A stretch of 37,270 bases of DNA from the IMG/VR virus record IMGVR_UViG_3300044620_000180, positions 1 through 37,270 of that record; one strand, written 5' to 3'. Source of the DNA: a virus. The translations under genes were made by a program, and so were the position numbers. Below the pieces are notes generated by a model. The model saw nothing but the letters and a program-made list of their open reading frames with translations, was not told the origin of the DNA and did no database searches. Shown here in pieces: positions 14,140 to 23,499 of the stretch. How positions within the stretch are numbered: position 1 is the first letter of the stretch; each line of letters opens with the position of its first letter.

Positions 14140-14438
14140 AGACACCCGCGTGGCAACGTAAAGCCGGTCAGAATTCAAAGGGCGGCTTGAATGCCACGGG
14201 CCGGGCGTCTTATAATGCAGAAACAGGGGGGACCCTGAAAGCGCCGGTGAAATCCGGCGATAACCCGAGACGAGCTTCTTTTCTCGCCAGGATGGGCAAC
14301 ATGCCCGGCCCCGAGCGTAAAGATGGCAAGCCGACAAGGCTGTTGTTATCTTTGAATGCATGGGGCGCATCATCCAAGGCGGACGCAAAGGCAAAAGCTA
14401 AAGCTATTTCCGCAAGGAATAAGGCGAAAAGCAAATGA
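14136..14438 (+). CDS. Basic phage protein (DUF6321-like)
   Basis: The product has 100 residues. WQRKAGQNSKGGLNATGRAS, NAETGGTLKAPV, NPRRASFLARMGNMPGPE and TRLLLSLNAWGASSKADAK match from memory the motif series of the DUF6321 phage family, ending in an Ala/Lys tail. It is strongly basic and Gly-rich. The function is unknown; its neighbours are head-completion proteins. ATGA overlaps on both sides show coupled translation. Confidence 0.8.
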   Translation: MKTPAWQRKAGQNSKGGLNATGRASYNAETGGTLKAPVKSGDNPRRASFLARMGNMPGPERKDGKPTRLLLSLNAWGASSKADAKAKAKAISARNKAKSK

Positions 14439-15085
14439 CCTACTTAGAACTCGTCAACGATGTGCTACTTCGGCTGCGGGAGCAGACCGTCACCACGGTC
14501 AACCTGACCAACTACTCTCAGCTCATCGGCAAGTTTGTCAATGACTCCAAGCGCCAGATCGAGGATGCCTACGACTGGAACGCGCTGGGTACTGAAGTCA
14601 CTGTTACCACTTCCGCAAGTGTTTACGAGTATTCGCTGACCGGCGCCGGTCAGAAGTTTCGCGTCAGTAGCGATCCGTTGAACACAACCTCCAACGTCGT
14701 CATGCGCAACATTACGGTCGGCGACATGCGGCGCAAGCAGAACCTTCAGCCGTTTGTGAATGCCGTGCCTACCGAATATTGCTTTGAAGGTGTCGACGGC
14801 AGCGGCGACGCTAAAGTGCAGCTATGGGGCCGACCCGACGGCGTGTACACCATTAAGTTTTTCTTAACGGTTCCGCAGGCAGTGTTGTCGTCGGACAGCA
14901 CGTCGGTGTTGGTGCCGGATGTACTGGTGGCGCAGAACGCTTACGCCAGAGCGTTGGTCGAACGGGGCGAAGATGGCGGCCTAAATTCTTCAGAGGCATA
15001 CGCACTGTACAGAAGTATGCTTTCTGATTATATAGCTCTTGAAGCTACACGCTTTCCTGAGATGCAGGAGTTCGTCGCGACATGA
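14435..15085 (+). CDS. Head-tail adaptor protein
   Basis: The product has 216 residues. The N-terminus TYLELVNDVLLRLREQTV and the following helix KFVNDSKRQIEDAYDW are typical of podovirus adaptor/tail-tubular-A-type proteins (functionally T7 gp11, P22 gp4), which form a ring under the portal. The C-terminus is helical (QNAYARALVERGEDG). It immediately precedes the nozzle gene and overlaps it by 4 nt, the expected order. Confidence 0.85.
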   Translation: MTYLELVNDVLLRLREQTVTTVNLTNYSQLIGKFVNDSKRQIEDAYDWNALGTEVTVTTSASVYEYSLTGAGQKFRVSSDPLNTTSNVVMRNITVGDMRRKQNLQPFVNAVPTEYCFEGVDGSGDAKVQLWGRPDGVYTIKFFLTVPQAVLSSDSTSVLVPDVLVAQNAYARALVERGEDGGLNSSEAYALYRSMLSDYIALEATRFPEMQEFVAT

Positions 15086-16641
15086 CGCAAGCTATCCAAA
15101 CCTATGGCATTTCAGCGCCTGGTTTCTTTGGCCTGAATACGCAAGATTCGCCGCTTGATCTAGCGTCGGGCTTTGCGTTGACGGCCATCAATTGCGTTAT
15201 TGATCAGTACGGCCGGATTGGTGCGCGCAAAGGTTGGGACAACCTGAACGCCAGCACGGGCAACCTTGGCTCGAATCCGATCGGCGTCATCCATGAGCTG
15301 GTGGTGGCCGACGGCACGTACACGGTGCTGTTTGCCGGCAACAATAAGATTTTCAAGCTTGACGGCAGTAATGCAGTCGTCGAGTTGACCTACGGTGGTG
15401 GCGGCACGGCGCCGACGATTACGGCCAACAATTGGCAGTGCGCGTCACTTAACAACATCACGTACTTTTTCCAGACCGGGCACGACCCGCTGATTTACGA
15501 CCCAACGGTCAGCACGACGACGTATCGCCGTGTCAGTGAGAAGACCGGCTACGCGGGCACGGTGCCGTCTGGCAATGTTTGCATCTCAGCATACGGTCGT
15601 CTGTGGATTGCCAACACCGCGGCAGATAAACAGACGCTGACGTTTTCTGACCTGTTGTCCGGCCACATCTACACTGGCGGCACATCTGGCACGCTAAACA
15701 TAAACAATGTTTGGCCGAACGGACAAGACGAGATTGTGGCGCTGGCCGCCCATAATGGCTTCCTGTTCATCTTCGGTAAGCGCCAGATTCTGGTCTACCA
15801 AGGTGCGACTGCACCGTCGACGATGTCGCTGTACGACACGGTAATTGGCATCGGTTGCATTGCGCGTGATTCGGTGCAAGGCACTAATACCGACGTTTTG
15901 TTCTTGTCGAACAGCGGCGTGCGGTCGATCATGCGCACGATCCAAGAAAAGTCGGCACCATTTCGGGACATCAGCAAAAACGTCCGAAACGACTTGATGG
16001 GTATTGTCGCAGGCGAAACAGCGGCCAACATCAAGGCCGTTTACTCGGAAGTCGACGCGTTTTATCTGCTGACGTTGCCAACTAACAAGTCGGTCTATGT
16101 ATTCGACACGCGCACGACGTTGCAGGATGGATCTGCGCGGGTAACCACTTGGACGGACATTGAGCCAACAGCGTTGCTATCGCGACGTAATGGTGACTTG
16201 TTGATCGGCAAGACAGGCTATGTTGGGCGGTACACTGGACATACAGATAACGGTTCGCTGTACCGTATGCAGTACTACACGAATCACTCTGATTTAGGTG
16301 ACCAAAGTGTCACCTCTATCTTGAAGCGGCTGTTGATTGTCGTGATTGGCGGGACGAATCAGTACATCACGATAAAGTGGGGGTTTGATTTTACTGAGAA
16401 CTACCTGTCGCAGAACGTGCAGATTCCTACGCAGTCAGTTGCGGAGTACGGCATTGCGGAATACGGCGCTAATGGTGTGCCCGTTGCTGAATACGCCGAT
16501 GGTATTGCTTTGCAGACGTTGTACGCGCAGGCAACGGGCTCCGGCAAGATCGTGCAGACCGGGTATGAGGCGGATATTGATGGCGCGGCGCTGTCGATTC
16601 AACGTATTGAAATACAAGCTAAGAATGGAAGGGTGTCATGA
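15082..16641 (+). CDS. Tail nozzle protein (P22 gp10 / T7 gp12 role)
   Basis: The product has 519 residues. Repeating beta blades (GRLWIANTAADKQTLTFSDL, GFLFIFGKRQILVYQGA, DVLFLSNSGVRSIM, DAFYLLTLPTNKSVYVFDT) suggest the beta-propeller-rich nozzle of short-tailed phages. The N-terminal FFGLNTQDSPLDLASGFA is a common start of this family. Near residues 451-475 the triplet AEYG/AEYA occurs three times. It forms the tail tip that contacts the fibres. It overlaps the adaptor and the downstream fibre-tip gene by 4 nt each. Confidence 0.85.
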   Translation: MTQAIQTYGISAPGFFGLNTQDSPLDLASGFALTAINCVIDQYGRIGARKGWDNLNASTGNLGSNPIGVIHELVVADGTYTVLFAGNNKIFKLDGSNAVVELTYGGGGTAPTITANNWQCASLNNITYFFQTGHDPLIYDPTVSTTTYRRVSEKTGYAGTVPSGNVCISAYGRLWIANTAADKQTLTFSDLLSGHIYTGGTSGTLNINNVWPNGQDEIVALAAHNGFLFIFGKRQILVYQGATAPSTMSLYDTVIGIGCIARDSVQGTNTDVLFLSNSGVRSIMRTIQEKSAPFRDISKNVRNDLMGIVAGETAANIKAVYSEVDAFYLLTLPTNKSVYVFDTRTTLQDGSARVTTWTDIEPTALLSRRNGDLLIGKTGYVGRYTGHTDNGSLYRMQYYTNHSDLGDQSVTSILKRLLIVVIGGTNQYITIKWGFDFTENYLSQNVQIPTQSVAEYGIAEYGANGVPVAEYADGIALQTLYAQATGSGKIVQTGYEADIDGAALSIQRIEIQAKNGRVS

Positions 16642-17336
16642 CTAACTACGTTAAATCTACCGATTTTGCGGCCAAGGACGCGTTGGCGTCTGGCAACGCA
16701 GGCAAGATCGTCAAGGGCACCGAGATCGACACGGAGTTCAACAATATCGCTACAGCCGTTGCGACAAAAGCCGACCTTGCCTCACCGACGTTTACCGGCA
16801 CGCCTGCACTGCCCACGGGCACAACGGCCGTCACGCAAACATCGACGGATGACAGCACTAAGTTAGCTACCACCGCTTTTGTGCAAGACGTTGCGGATGC
16901 CATAAAAAGCGCCCTATACCCAGTCGGTTCTATCTATACAAACTCTTCGGTTAGCACGAATCCCGGCACGCTGTTAGGGTTCGGCACTTGGACGGCGTTT
17001 GGCGCTGGGCGCGTCATGGTGGGTTTTAACGCTAGCGACAGCTCGTTTGATACAGCAGAAGAAACCGGCGGCTCCAAAGATGCGGTTGTTGTAAGCCATA
17101 CGCACACGGCTACAGTAACAGACCCAGGCCATACGCATACGCATAACGCTGATCGCTGGAACTCTCCGGTAACAGGTGCGCCTGACGGTTTTTCGCCGGG
17201 TTTCAAAGACGCGGACGCCACAATCAATTCGGCTACTACCGGTATTTCAGTTGCAATTAGCACTACTGGCTCATCCGGTACCAACGCTAACTTGCAGCCG
17301 TACATTACTGTGTACATGTGGAAGCGGACTGCGTGA
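16638..17336 (+). CDS. Tail fibre/tip protein with HxH iron-type motif
   Basis: The product has 232 residues. The N-terminal part (FNNIATAVATKADLASPTFT, GTTAVTQTSTDDSTKLATTA) is the usual phage-fibre linker. The C-terminal domain has YPVGSIYTN, FGTWTAFGAGRVMVG and SHTHTATVTDPGHTHTHN, then ends NANLQPYITVYMWKRTA, typical of short-fibre tip or collar domains. His-X-His pairs of this kind bind a line of metal ions in trimeric tips of known phages. It lies between the nozzle and the cupin gene. Confidence 0.85.
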   Translation: MTNYVKSTDFAAKDALASGNAGKIVKGTEIDTEFNNIATAVATKADLASPTFTGTPALPTGTTAVTQTSTDDSTKLATTAFVQDVADAIKSALYPVGSIYTNSSVSTNPGTLLGFGTWTAFGAGRVMVGFNASDSSFDTAEETGGSKDAVVVSHTHTATVTDPGHTHTHNADRWNSPVTGAPDGFSPGFKDADATINSATTGISVAISTTGSSGTNANLQPYITVYMWKRTA

Positions 17337-17629
17337 TTACCCATCATTTTTCTGATGGTTTGTATGCCAAAGAGATTTATGTCGCCGCAGGCGATGCAAT
17401 ATTGAAGCACACGCATGACTTTAGCCACTTGTCGATTCTGGCTAAAGGCAAAATAGCAGTGCTAGTAGGTGAAGAGATTGAAATCGTGAACGCTCCGGCG
17501 TGCATTGAAATCAAAGCGGGCGTCACGCACGGCGTGAAAGCGATTGAAGATTGTGTTTGGTACTGTATCCACGCAACGGATGAAAAAGACCCGAGTAGCG
17601 TGGACAACGTGTTGATTAAAGGAGAATGA
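17333..17629 (+). CDS. Small cupin-fold protein
   Basis: The product has 98 residues from GTG at 17333, in a GTGA overlap with the fibre-tip gene. The frame could open at ATG 17318, but that lies inside the previous gene. KHTHDFSHLSILAKGKIAV and IEIKAGVTHGVKAIED give the two conserved cupin segments, with the probable metal ligands in HTHDFSH and in THG. The substrate is unknown. Cupins occur as accessory genes in aquatic phages. A structural role in the tail, given its neighbours, is as likely as catalysis. Confidence 0.75.
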   Translation: MITHHFSDGLYAKEIYVAAGDAILKHTHDFSHLSILAKGKIAVLVGEEIEIVNAPACIEIKAGVTHGVKAIEDCVWYCIHATDEKDPSSVDNVLIKGE

Positions 17630-17630
17630 C

Positions 17631-18713
17631 ATGCCTATCGCTGCCGCATTTATAGGGGGTGGGTTAGGGCTTCTAGGTAGTTCGATGCAGTCGAGGTCTG
17701 CTGAACGAGCCGCCGCTACTTCCGCCGCCGCACAACGCGATGCTGCACGGATTGCTGCGGAAGAAGCACGCTTTCGGCCGATAGGCATTACGACACGGTT
17801 TGGCCGCAGTCAATTTACGACGGGACCAGACGGGCGCGTGAGCGGCGCGTCTTATGAGTTAACGCCAGAACTTCGTGCGTATCAAGAACAACTGATGGGG
17901 ATGACCGGCGGCGCCGGGCTTGACTATTTAAGTCGGGCGCCAGGGCTATACGCCCCGATGACCGACGCTGCTGGCAGGCTATTCAATTTGGGTCAGCGTT
18001 ATTTGGCCGAGTCGCCTGAACAAGTGGCGCAACGCTACATGACCTCGCAGCTCGACATCTTGGCGCCGCAACGCGAGCGTCAGTTGGCTGCACTGCGCAA
18101 CGAACAGTTTCAAGCAGGCCGTTCGGGCCTGTCCGTTGGTGCGACTGGTTTGCGCCCAGGTGGTGGTGCAGGTCTTGCGGCGACGAACCCAGAAATGGAG
18201 GCGTATTACAACGCGATCGCGCAACAAGACGCAAAGTTAGCTGCACAGGCGCAAGAAGAAGGGCAACGTCAGTTGGCGTTCGGCACTACGCTGTTTGGCA
18301 CCGGTGCTGATTTGCTGGGCGGCTACCAGCGCGGTCTGGTCGGCTCACTCGCGCCGTTCCAAGGCTATCTCGGCGCGGCGGGCGAGATTGAGGCACTTGG
18401 CCAACAGCCACTTGAACTAGGGTCAGCACTAGGCGGCCGCATTGCCAACCCACAGGGTGGGCAGGCGCTGTTAGAGGGTGGCATGGGAGCAGCGCGGACT
18501 ATGCAGGCAGCGAATGCGTTGAACCCGACCGCATCGTTCTTGCAAGGACTTAGCACTAATCAAGATTTGACTTCAGCCCTTGCGAGCGGAGCGCGGAATT
18601 TGTTTAGCAGCCCTTCGTATTCTTCGTTCAATGAAAATGTGCCGGGCAATTTTCCTACTAACTACTTTACGCCTAACCCTAATGCGCGTAATCAGGGCTA
18701 CGGGTATTACTAA
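17631..18713 (+). CDS. Internal virion (ejection) protein, first
   Basis: The product has 360 residues. A hydrophobic Gly-rich start (AAAFIGGGLGLLGSSMQS) is followed by a long Ala/Arg/Gln helix, and the rest is Gly/Ala/Leu-rich. This fits small pore-forming ejection proteins such as T7 gp14 or P22 gp7, which leave the head and help DNA cross the envelope. The C-terminus is disordered and Asn/Tyr-rich (PNPNARNQGYGYY). It begins a three-gene set of growing size, typical for podoviruses. Confidence 0.78.
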   Translation: MPIAAAFIGGGLGLLGSSMQSRSAERAAATSAAAQRDAARIAAEEARFRPIGITTRFGRSQFTTGPDGRVSGASYELTPELRAYQEQLMGMTGGAGLDYLSRAPGLYAPMTDAAGRLFNLGQRYLAESPEQVAQRYMTSQLDILAPQRERQLAALRNEQFQAGRSGLSVGATGLRPGGGAGLAATNPEMEAYYNAIAQQDAKLAAQAQEEGQRQLAFGTTLFGTGADLLGGYQRGLVGSLAPFQGYLGAAGEIEALGQQPLELGSALGGRIANPQGGQALLEGGMGAARTMQAANALNPTASFLQGLSTNQDLTSALASGARNLFSSPSYSSFNENVPGNFPTNYFTPNPNARNQGYGYY

Positions 18714-18740
18714 GAACGCAGTGACGAATTAGGAGCCATC

Positions 18741-20099
18741 ATGGCAAGCGAAATTTTAGGTCTGTTTACCTCGCCTGAGATGTATCGACGGCAGCAGGAT
18801 TTGATGATGCAGAAGCAGGCTGCGGAACTCGCGCAGCTTGATCCGTATCAAAACGTCCGCTTCAGCGCGATCCGTGCAGGTCAGCAGTTCGGCACCGGTT
18901 TGGCCGGCCTGCTGGGTGCGGAAGACCCACAGTTGCGCATGATCAGCGCGCGCCAGTCGGTGCTGGGTGGGCTTGACCTGGGCAATCCTGACTCAATCCT
19001 TACCGCTGCCCGTCAACTGGCCAATGCTGGTGACCAACAAGGCGCGTTAGCTTTGGCCGACTACGCACGCAAGGCGCAGGCCGACGCGGCGTTGGTGGCG
19101 CAGCGTCAGCGTGAAGGACGTGCAGCCGCTGTGCCGCAAGCAGTTCAGATCGCAGAGGCCCGCGCTAGATTGCAAAGCGATATTAAGGCGCTGAAAGCAG
19201 CGCCTGCGTCGCCAGAGCGTGATGCAAAACTTGAGCAAGCCGAATTTACGCTTGCCGGGCTGCCAATAAAGGCCGAAGGTCTAGTGCGTGAACAGCAGAT
19301 TGCCCGCGACTTTGCTTTGGCCTCAGGTGAAGAAGGGTCTGAGGCATACAAAAAAGCCTACATAGATAAGCTAGGAAAATTAACGTCTAACGAAACTCAA
19401 TCCAAACTAGGCGAGTTTGAACGCGTGATGAACGCGCGTTATCCTGATACGCCAGAAAATGCTGCCGTGCGTAATAAGTTGATGGATGACTTTTTGCGCA
19501 GTGAAATTCAAGGCCGCACTACCAAAGGCACCACAAAGATTGAAAACATTTTGCCCGGGCAAAGTAAAGAAGGTGCAAAAGACGTCCCGGCGTTCCGTGA
19601 CAAGGTCATCAATACGATTGACCCTTTCCGTAAGACTGTTACCGCCGCCGATTCAGCTATCACCAATATATCGGACTCAATCAAAACCAGTAACTTTGCG
19701 TCGTTTCGTGCTGCACAGACGCAGTTTGCGCGCGCCATATCGGGTGCGGGCGATCTGAGTCAAAAAGAATTGAAGGCGGCTGGCGCAGACCCGTCATTAA
19801 TTGGTGGAACGGCGGATTATCTGTCTACATTCTTTACGTCAACGCCGACTAAGGATACACAGCAGAAGCTACTCAGTACTTTGAAAGCAATTCGCACTGT
19901 AGCGGCGAAGAAAGCTAAAGATGAGATTTCTAATCAGAAGAAAATAGCGACGCGTGCGGGCTATACTCAAGACGATACTGATCTAATCTTCAACTTCCCA
20001 GAGTTTGAACAGCGCGGGGGCGGCGGTGGCGGTGGTGGCGGTAAAACCACGACCAGAACATTAAAGAGCGGTAAAACGTACACCGTTACCGAGGATTAA
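18741..20099 (+). CDS. Internal virion (ejection) protein, second
   Basis: The product has 452 residues, almost entirely helical and rich in Ala/Gln/Leu/Lys (MASEILGLFTSPEMYRRQQD at the start). It has no membrane segment. Near the C-terminus a run of nine Gly acts as a flexible linker to a basic tail, KTTTRTLKSGKTYTVTED. Position and composition match the middle ejection protein of short-tailed phages (T7 gp15, P22 gp20 role). An AGGAG site precedes the ATG. Confidence 0.75.
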   Translation: MASEILGLFTSPEMYRRQQDLMMQKQAAELAQLDPYQNVRFSAIRAGQQFGTGLAGLLGAEDPQLRMISARQSVLGGLDLGNPDSILTAARQLANAGDQQGALALADYARKAQADAALVAQRQREGRAAAVPQAVQIAEARARLQSDIKALKAAPASPERDAKLEQAEFTLAGLPIKAEGLVREQQIARDFALASGEEGSEAYKKAYIDKLGKLTSNETQSKLGEFERVMNARYPDTPENAAVRNKLMDDFLRSEIQGRTTKGTTKIENILPGQSKEGAKDVPAFRDKVINTIDPFRKTVTAADSAITNISDSIKTSNFASFRAAQTQFARAISGAGDLSQKELKAAGADPSLIGGTADYLSTFFTSTPTKDTQQKLLSTLKAIRTVAAKKAKDEISNQKKIATRAGYTQDDTDLIFNFPEFEQRGGGGGGGGGKTTTRTLKSGKTYTVTED

Positions 20100-20100
20100 C

Positions 20101-22803
20101 ATGGGCTACACCTATACTATTGACGGTAAGTCTATTCGCACTGATCAGGCGCTGACTGACGATGAAATAGAAGAAATTGCTTCCGGCATGGCCGGCCCGG
20201 TGACTACGGGCGACTACCGTGCCGAGGCCGCCAAACGCGGTGTGACAGGCACGGCAGCCGCAGCCGCGGGCGTTAGTCAGATGATTTCGGACTACCTGAC
20301 ACGACTTAACTTGAACCCGTTCGAGTTAGGCGCGCGCGCTGCTGGTCTGCCACCTGAAGCGCCTGCGGCGACGCCCGGCGAGTCATTCAGACGCGGTCAG
20401 GCTGCAGTGACGGAACCTTCTGCTCGACTGTTCTCGGCGTTAGGTATGCCGATGACTGGCGCGCTACCGCAGACGTTTGGTGAGCGCGTAGTAGCCACAG
20501 GTATTGAAGCGGTGACTGACCCGGCGTCTTACTTGTTCCCACCATTGGCAGGTATACGTCGGATGGGGCCGGCCGCGCAAGTCGTGGCCCGTCCATCCGA
20601 ACAATTCGTTATTGGCACCGGCGCTGAAACCGGCGGCACTGCTGGCGAAGCCGTTGGCGGCACGCCTGGCCGCGTTGTCGGTTCGCTATTCGGCGGTATG
20701 GGTGCTGGTTACGCAGCGGGTACCGCCGTAAAGACCGGCCCATTGGTCGGTAAGGGGTACGATAAGGCGAAGGAAGTTGTCGACAAGTTGCGCGGCGTGC
20801 AACCAGAGAACGAACTGCTGCGCGATGTTGATAGCCGTATCAACAACATCTTTATCGCCGCTGGCGCGGCTGACCCTAACTTCCTAACCACACTGCAAAA
20901 TGCCGTCAAGGCGCAAGAAGGCGTTTCTTTGAAAGCGCCTGGCAGCCCGCGTGTGCAGATGCCGATCAGCGCGTTGATGGCCGACAACCCGGTCATCATT
21001 AGTTTCATTGAGAACCTGTCGTCGCGTGATCCGGTCTTCAAGGCCAAGTACGGCGAACAGTTTGCGCGTGCCAAGACTGATTTGCGTGCTAACCAAATCC
21101 GTCTGTTTGGTGACCCATCTAAAGTCGAGCTGTCGTCATTGAAGCCGGAAGAGCTGGCGTTAATCACGGGCGCGACTGAAAAGTCCGTTCAGCGTCAGGT
21201 GCGTTCGCTAGACCAGCAAATCGCTGACGCCTACAGCGCGCCGGTGGTTGACCCTAATGCGTTCGGCGCTCGGATTGAGAAGTTGGTAGCCGACAAAGAG
21301 AAGAAAGCAATTGCTGAAGTGCGTCCGCTCTACACCGAGGCGTTTAATGTCGCCAAGACGAAAGGCGTGACGTTGCCTGCTTCGTCGGTGGACGACATCT
21401 ACAACTTTGTCGCCGGCACGCAGTCGTCCGATATCTTTAAGACATTCCCAAGCATCTACAACAAGGTGCGTTCGCGCTTCCGTCCAGCGGAAACCGAAGC
21501 CAGCCCGATCCTGACCGCAGAAGGTGTGCCCGCCACGCCAGCCGGCGTCAAGTTTGCCGAAGCCACTGTTGAGGACTTGGACTCGTTGAAGCGCGAGATC
21601 AACAAGCAATTGCGCAAGGCAAACGATCCTGCGGACATTCGTTTGTTGAGCGAACTGAAGACGCGCGTATCTGGCCACATTGACAGTCTTGACCCAGACT
21701 TCGTCGCTGCGTACCGCAACGCTGATCAAACTTACCTAACAAAGGTCGGCCTGCCGTTTAACAGCGAGACGCTAAAAAACGTCGATCGTAAGAAGTTTGT
21801 TGAACAGATTGCGCCGGCTATCATCGGCAACAAATCTAACGTGGACGATTTCATCCGTGCGACCGGCGAAGACGGCGTGCGTGTTGCTCGCGACGCGTTC
21901 TACGACAGCTTCTCCCGCGCCGCGCTCAAGAACGACGTGGTCGATCCTAAGGCGGCCAACAAGTGGCTATCCAAGAACCGCAGCGCAATGGCGCTCATTC
22001 CAGGGCTAGAGGAAGAGCTGCGCGGCACCGTGACTGACGTCCAGCGTTTGCTGGGCAAGAAAGCGGCGCTTGAAGCAGACTTCCGCCGGGTGGCTGGTGA
22101 CCAGCTTATCCGTGATAAAGGCTACTCTAACCCGGCAGAGCTGGTGTCGCGCATGTACAGCGACCGCAGCTTTACTAACAAACTGTTGAACCAGTACGGC
22201 GCAAACAAGGACATCTTGAACGCTGTGCGGTCTTACATGCTGGATGACATTGTGCAGGCCGCTGACCCGGTTGCAATGCTCAACGATCGCAACCGTGCAG
22301 CAGTGTTCAACCGCGTGTTTGGCCCGACGTATGCGCAAAAGGTATCCGACTTTGCCGTGGCTGCCGAGCGCCTATCCAAAGACCCGACGCAGGTATCGTT
22401 CCGTGGCGAGACAGTGCCACGCACACCGATCGAAGAGTTGACCGGTGTACCGCCCGAGCAGATCATCTCGCGTATCTACAACCCAGTGTCTGGACCGGTG
22501 TACGCGGTGACCTCGCTGTTTAGTAAATACTGGGCAAACGCTGCGTCTAAGGCGACGGAAGAAAAACTGAAGGCGCTGTTGTTGAACCCAGCAGATGCTG
22601 TCAAAGTATTCGAGGCCGTGTCACCCAAGGTGCAGAAGTTTGACCCTGCCAAGATTAACCAGGCAATGCAGATCGGTAAGAAGTACGGCATTCAGTGGGT
22701 ACAGGACGCCGTCAACGATCTGACTACAGGTGCAGCGCGCGGCGCAGTACGCGGCGTAGCGACGGAAGGCGCGATGGCGCCGGTGCCTGAGATGGAGGAG
22801 TAA
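20101..22803 (+). CDS. Large internal virion (ejection) protein
   Basis: The product has 900 residues. The N-terminal motif YTYTIDGKSIRTDQALTDDE resembles the short entry domain seen in large phage internal proteins. Next come Gly/Ala-rich amphipathic stretches (about 130-215: TGGTAGEAVGG, GSLFGGMGAGYAAG) that could insert in membranes, then long helices. No lysozyme motif is seen. It is the third and largest of the ejection set (T7 gp16 role). It starts 1 nt after the preceding gene. Confidence 0.77.
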   Translation: MGYTYTIDGKSIRTDQALTDDEIEEIASGMAGPVTTGDYRAEAAKRGVTGTAAAAAGVSQMISDYLTRLNLNPFELGARAAGLPPEAPAATPGESFRRGQAAVTEPSARLFSALGMPMTGALPQTFGERVVATGIEAVTDPASYLFPPLAGIRRMGPAAQVVARPSEQFVIGTGAETGGTAGEAVGGTPGRVVGSLFGGMGAGYAAGTAVKTGPLVGKGYDKAKEVVDKLRGVQPENELLRDVDSRINNIFIAAGAADPNFLTTLQNAVKAQEGVSLKAPGSPRVQMPISALMADNPVIISFIENLSSRDPVFKAKYGEQFARAKTDLRANQIRLFGDPSKVELSSLKPEELALITGATEKSVQRQVRSLDQQIADAYSAPVVDPNAFGARIEKLVADKEKKAIAEVRPLYTEAFNVAKTKGVTLPASSVDDIYNFVAGTQSSDIFKTFPSIYNKVRSRFRPAETEASPILTAEGVPATPAGVKFAEATVEDLDSLKREINKQLRKANDPADIRLLSELKTRVSGHIDSLDPDFVAAYRNADQTYLTKVGLPFNSETLKNVDRKKFVEQIAPAIIGNKSNVDDFIRATGEDGVRVARDAFYDSFSRAALKNDVVDPKAANKWLSKNRSAMALIPGLEEELRGTVTDVQRLLGKKAALEADFRRVAGDQLIRDKGYSNPAELVSRMYSDRSFTNKLLNQYGANKDILNAVRSYMLDDIVQAADPVAMLNDRNRAAVFNRVFGPTYAQKVSDFAVAAERLSKDPTQVSFRGETVPRTPIEELTGVPPEQIISRIYNPVSGPVYAVTSLFSKYWANAASKATEEKLKALLLNPADAVKVFEAVSPKVQKFDPAKINQAMQIGKKYGIQWVQDAVNDLTTGAARGAVRGVATEGAMAPVPEMEE

Positions 22804-23499
22804 ATTGATCCACTAACCCTTCTTGCCGCTGCAAACGCCGCAGTCGCCGCGGTCAAGAAGGGCTGCCAACTTTACAAGGACATCAAAAACGCCAGCGGCG
22901 AGGTGTCAGATGTACTGAAGGATTTGCGTGCGCAGTTCGATAAGGTAACCGGCGGCAATCCGACAGTCGAGCAGAAGCAGAAGTACAACGCCGAGGTGCA
23001 GCGCGTCCAAGAGATCGCCAAGGCCGACCCGAACGACGTGTACACCGAGATTGGCAACCAGTTGGGCGCGTTGATGGACTCGTATGACGCGTTGAGCAAG
23101 GCGCTGTTAGCCGAGCAGGTAGAAGGCAAGAAAGTGTACAAGGGTGAGGAGAGCATCGGTCGTCGGGCGCTGCGCCGTATCATCATCACGACACGGTTAG
23201 ACGCCATGCTGGCTGAGATACGCGAAACGATGGTGTTCCGATCACCACCAGAATTGGGCTCACTTTGGGGCAAGTTCGAAGAGATGTGGAAGACCATCGT
23301 GGCCGAGCAAGATCAGGCGCACGCAGAAGAGCTTAAACTGATTCAAATGGCGAGATGGCGACGCAAAAGAAAAATAGCGGAACTAAGGGCCAAAATAACA
23401 TGGATTTCGGCAGTCGTTTTCGTAGTGCTGTGGGGAGTGGGGCTAATGTGGCTAACGACAAGAAGCGCGATGATGAAGACGTCCCTTGGTCACTATTAA
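22804..23499 (+). CDS. Conserved phage membrane protein with apparent ATT start
   Basis: Read from ATT at 22804 the product is 231 residues starting (M)DPLTLLAAANAAVAAVKKGC, a very typical start for this phage family, directly after the previous TAA. GGAGG lies 5 nt before the ATT, an ideal ribosome site. The next conventional start, GTG 22903, has no comparable site and would remove the conserved helix. The body is helical; the C-terminus has a membrane span (WISAVVFVVLWGVGLMWL, about 200-217). It precedes the lysis genes. The function is unknown. The last 145 nt overlap the next gene in another frame. Confidence 0.78.
   Translation: MDPLTLLAAANAAVAAVKKGCQLYKDIKNASGEVSDVLKDLRAQFDKVTGGNPTVEQKQKYNAEVQRVQEIAKADPNDVYTEIGNQLGALMDSYDALSKALLAEQVEGKKVYKGEESIGRRALRRIIITTRLDAMLAEIRETMVFRSPPELGSLWGKFEEMWKTIVAEQDQAHAEELKLIQMARWRRKRKIAELRAKITWISAVVFVVLWGVGLMWLTTRSAMMKTSLGHY

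Noticed and set aside
15694-16034. Minus-strand open frames opposite the nozzle gene
   Set aside because: Shadows of the coding strand with no ribosome sites or recognisable protein character.
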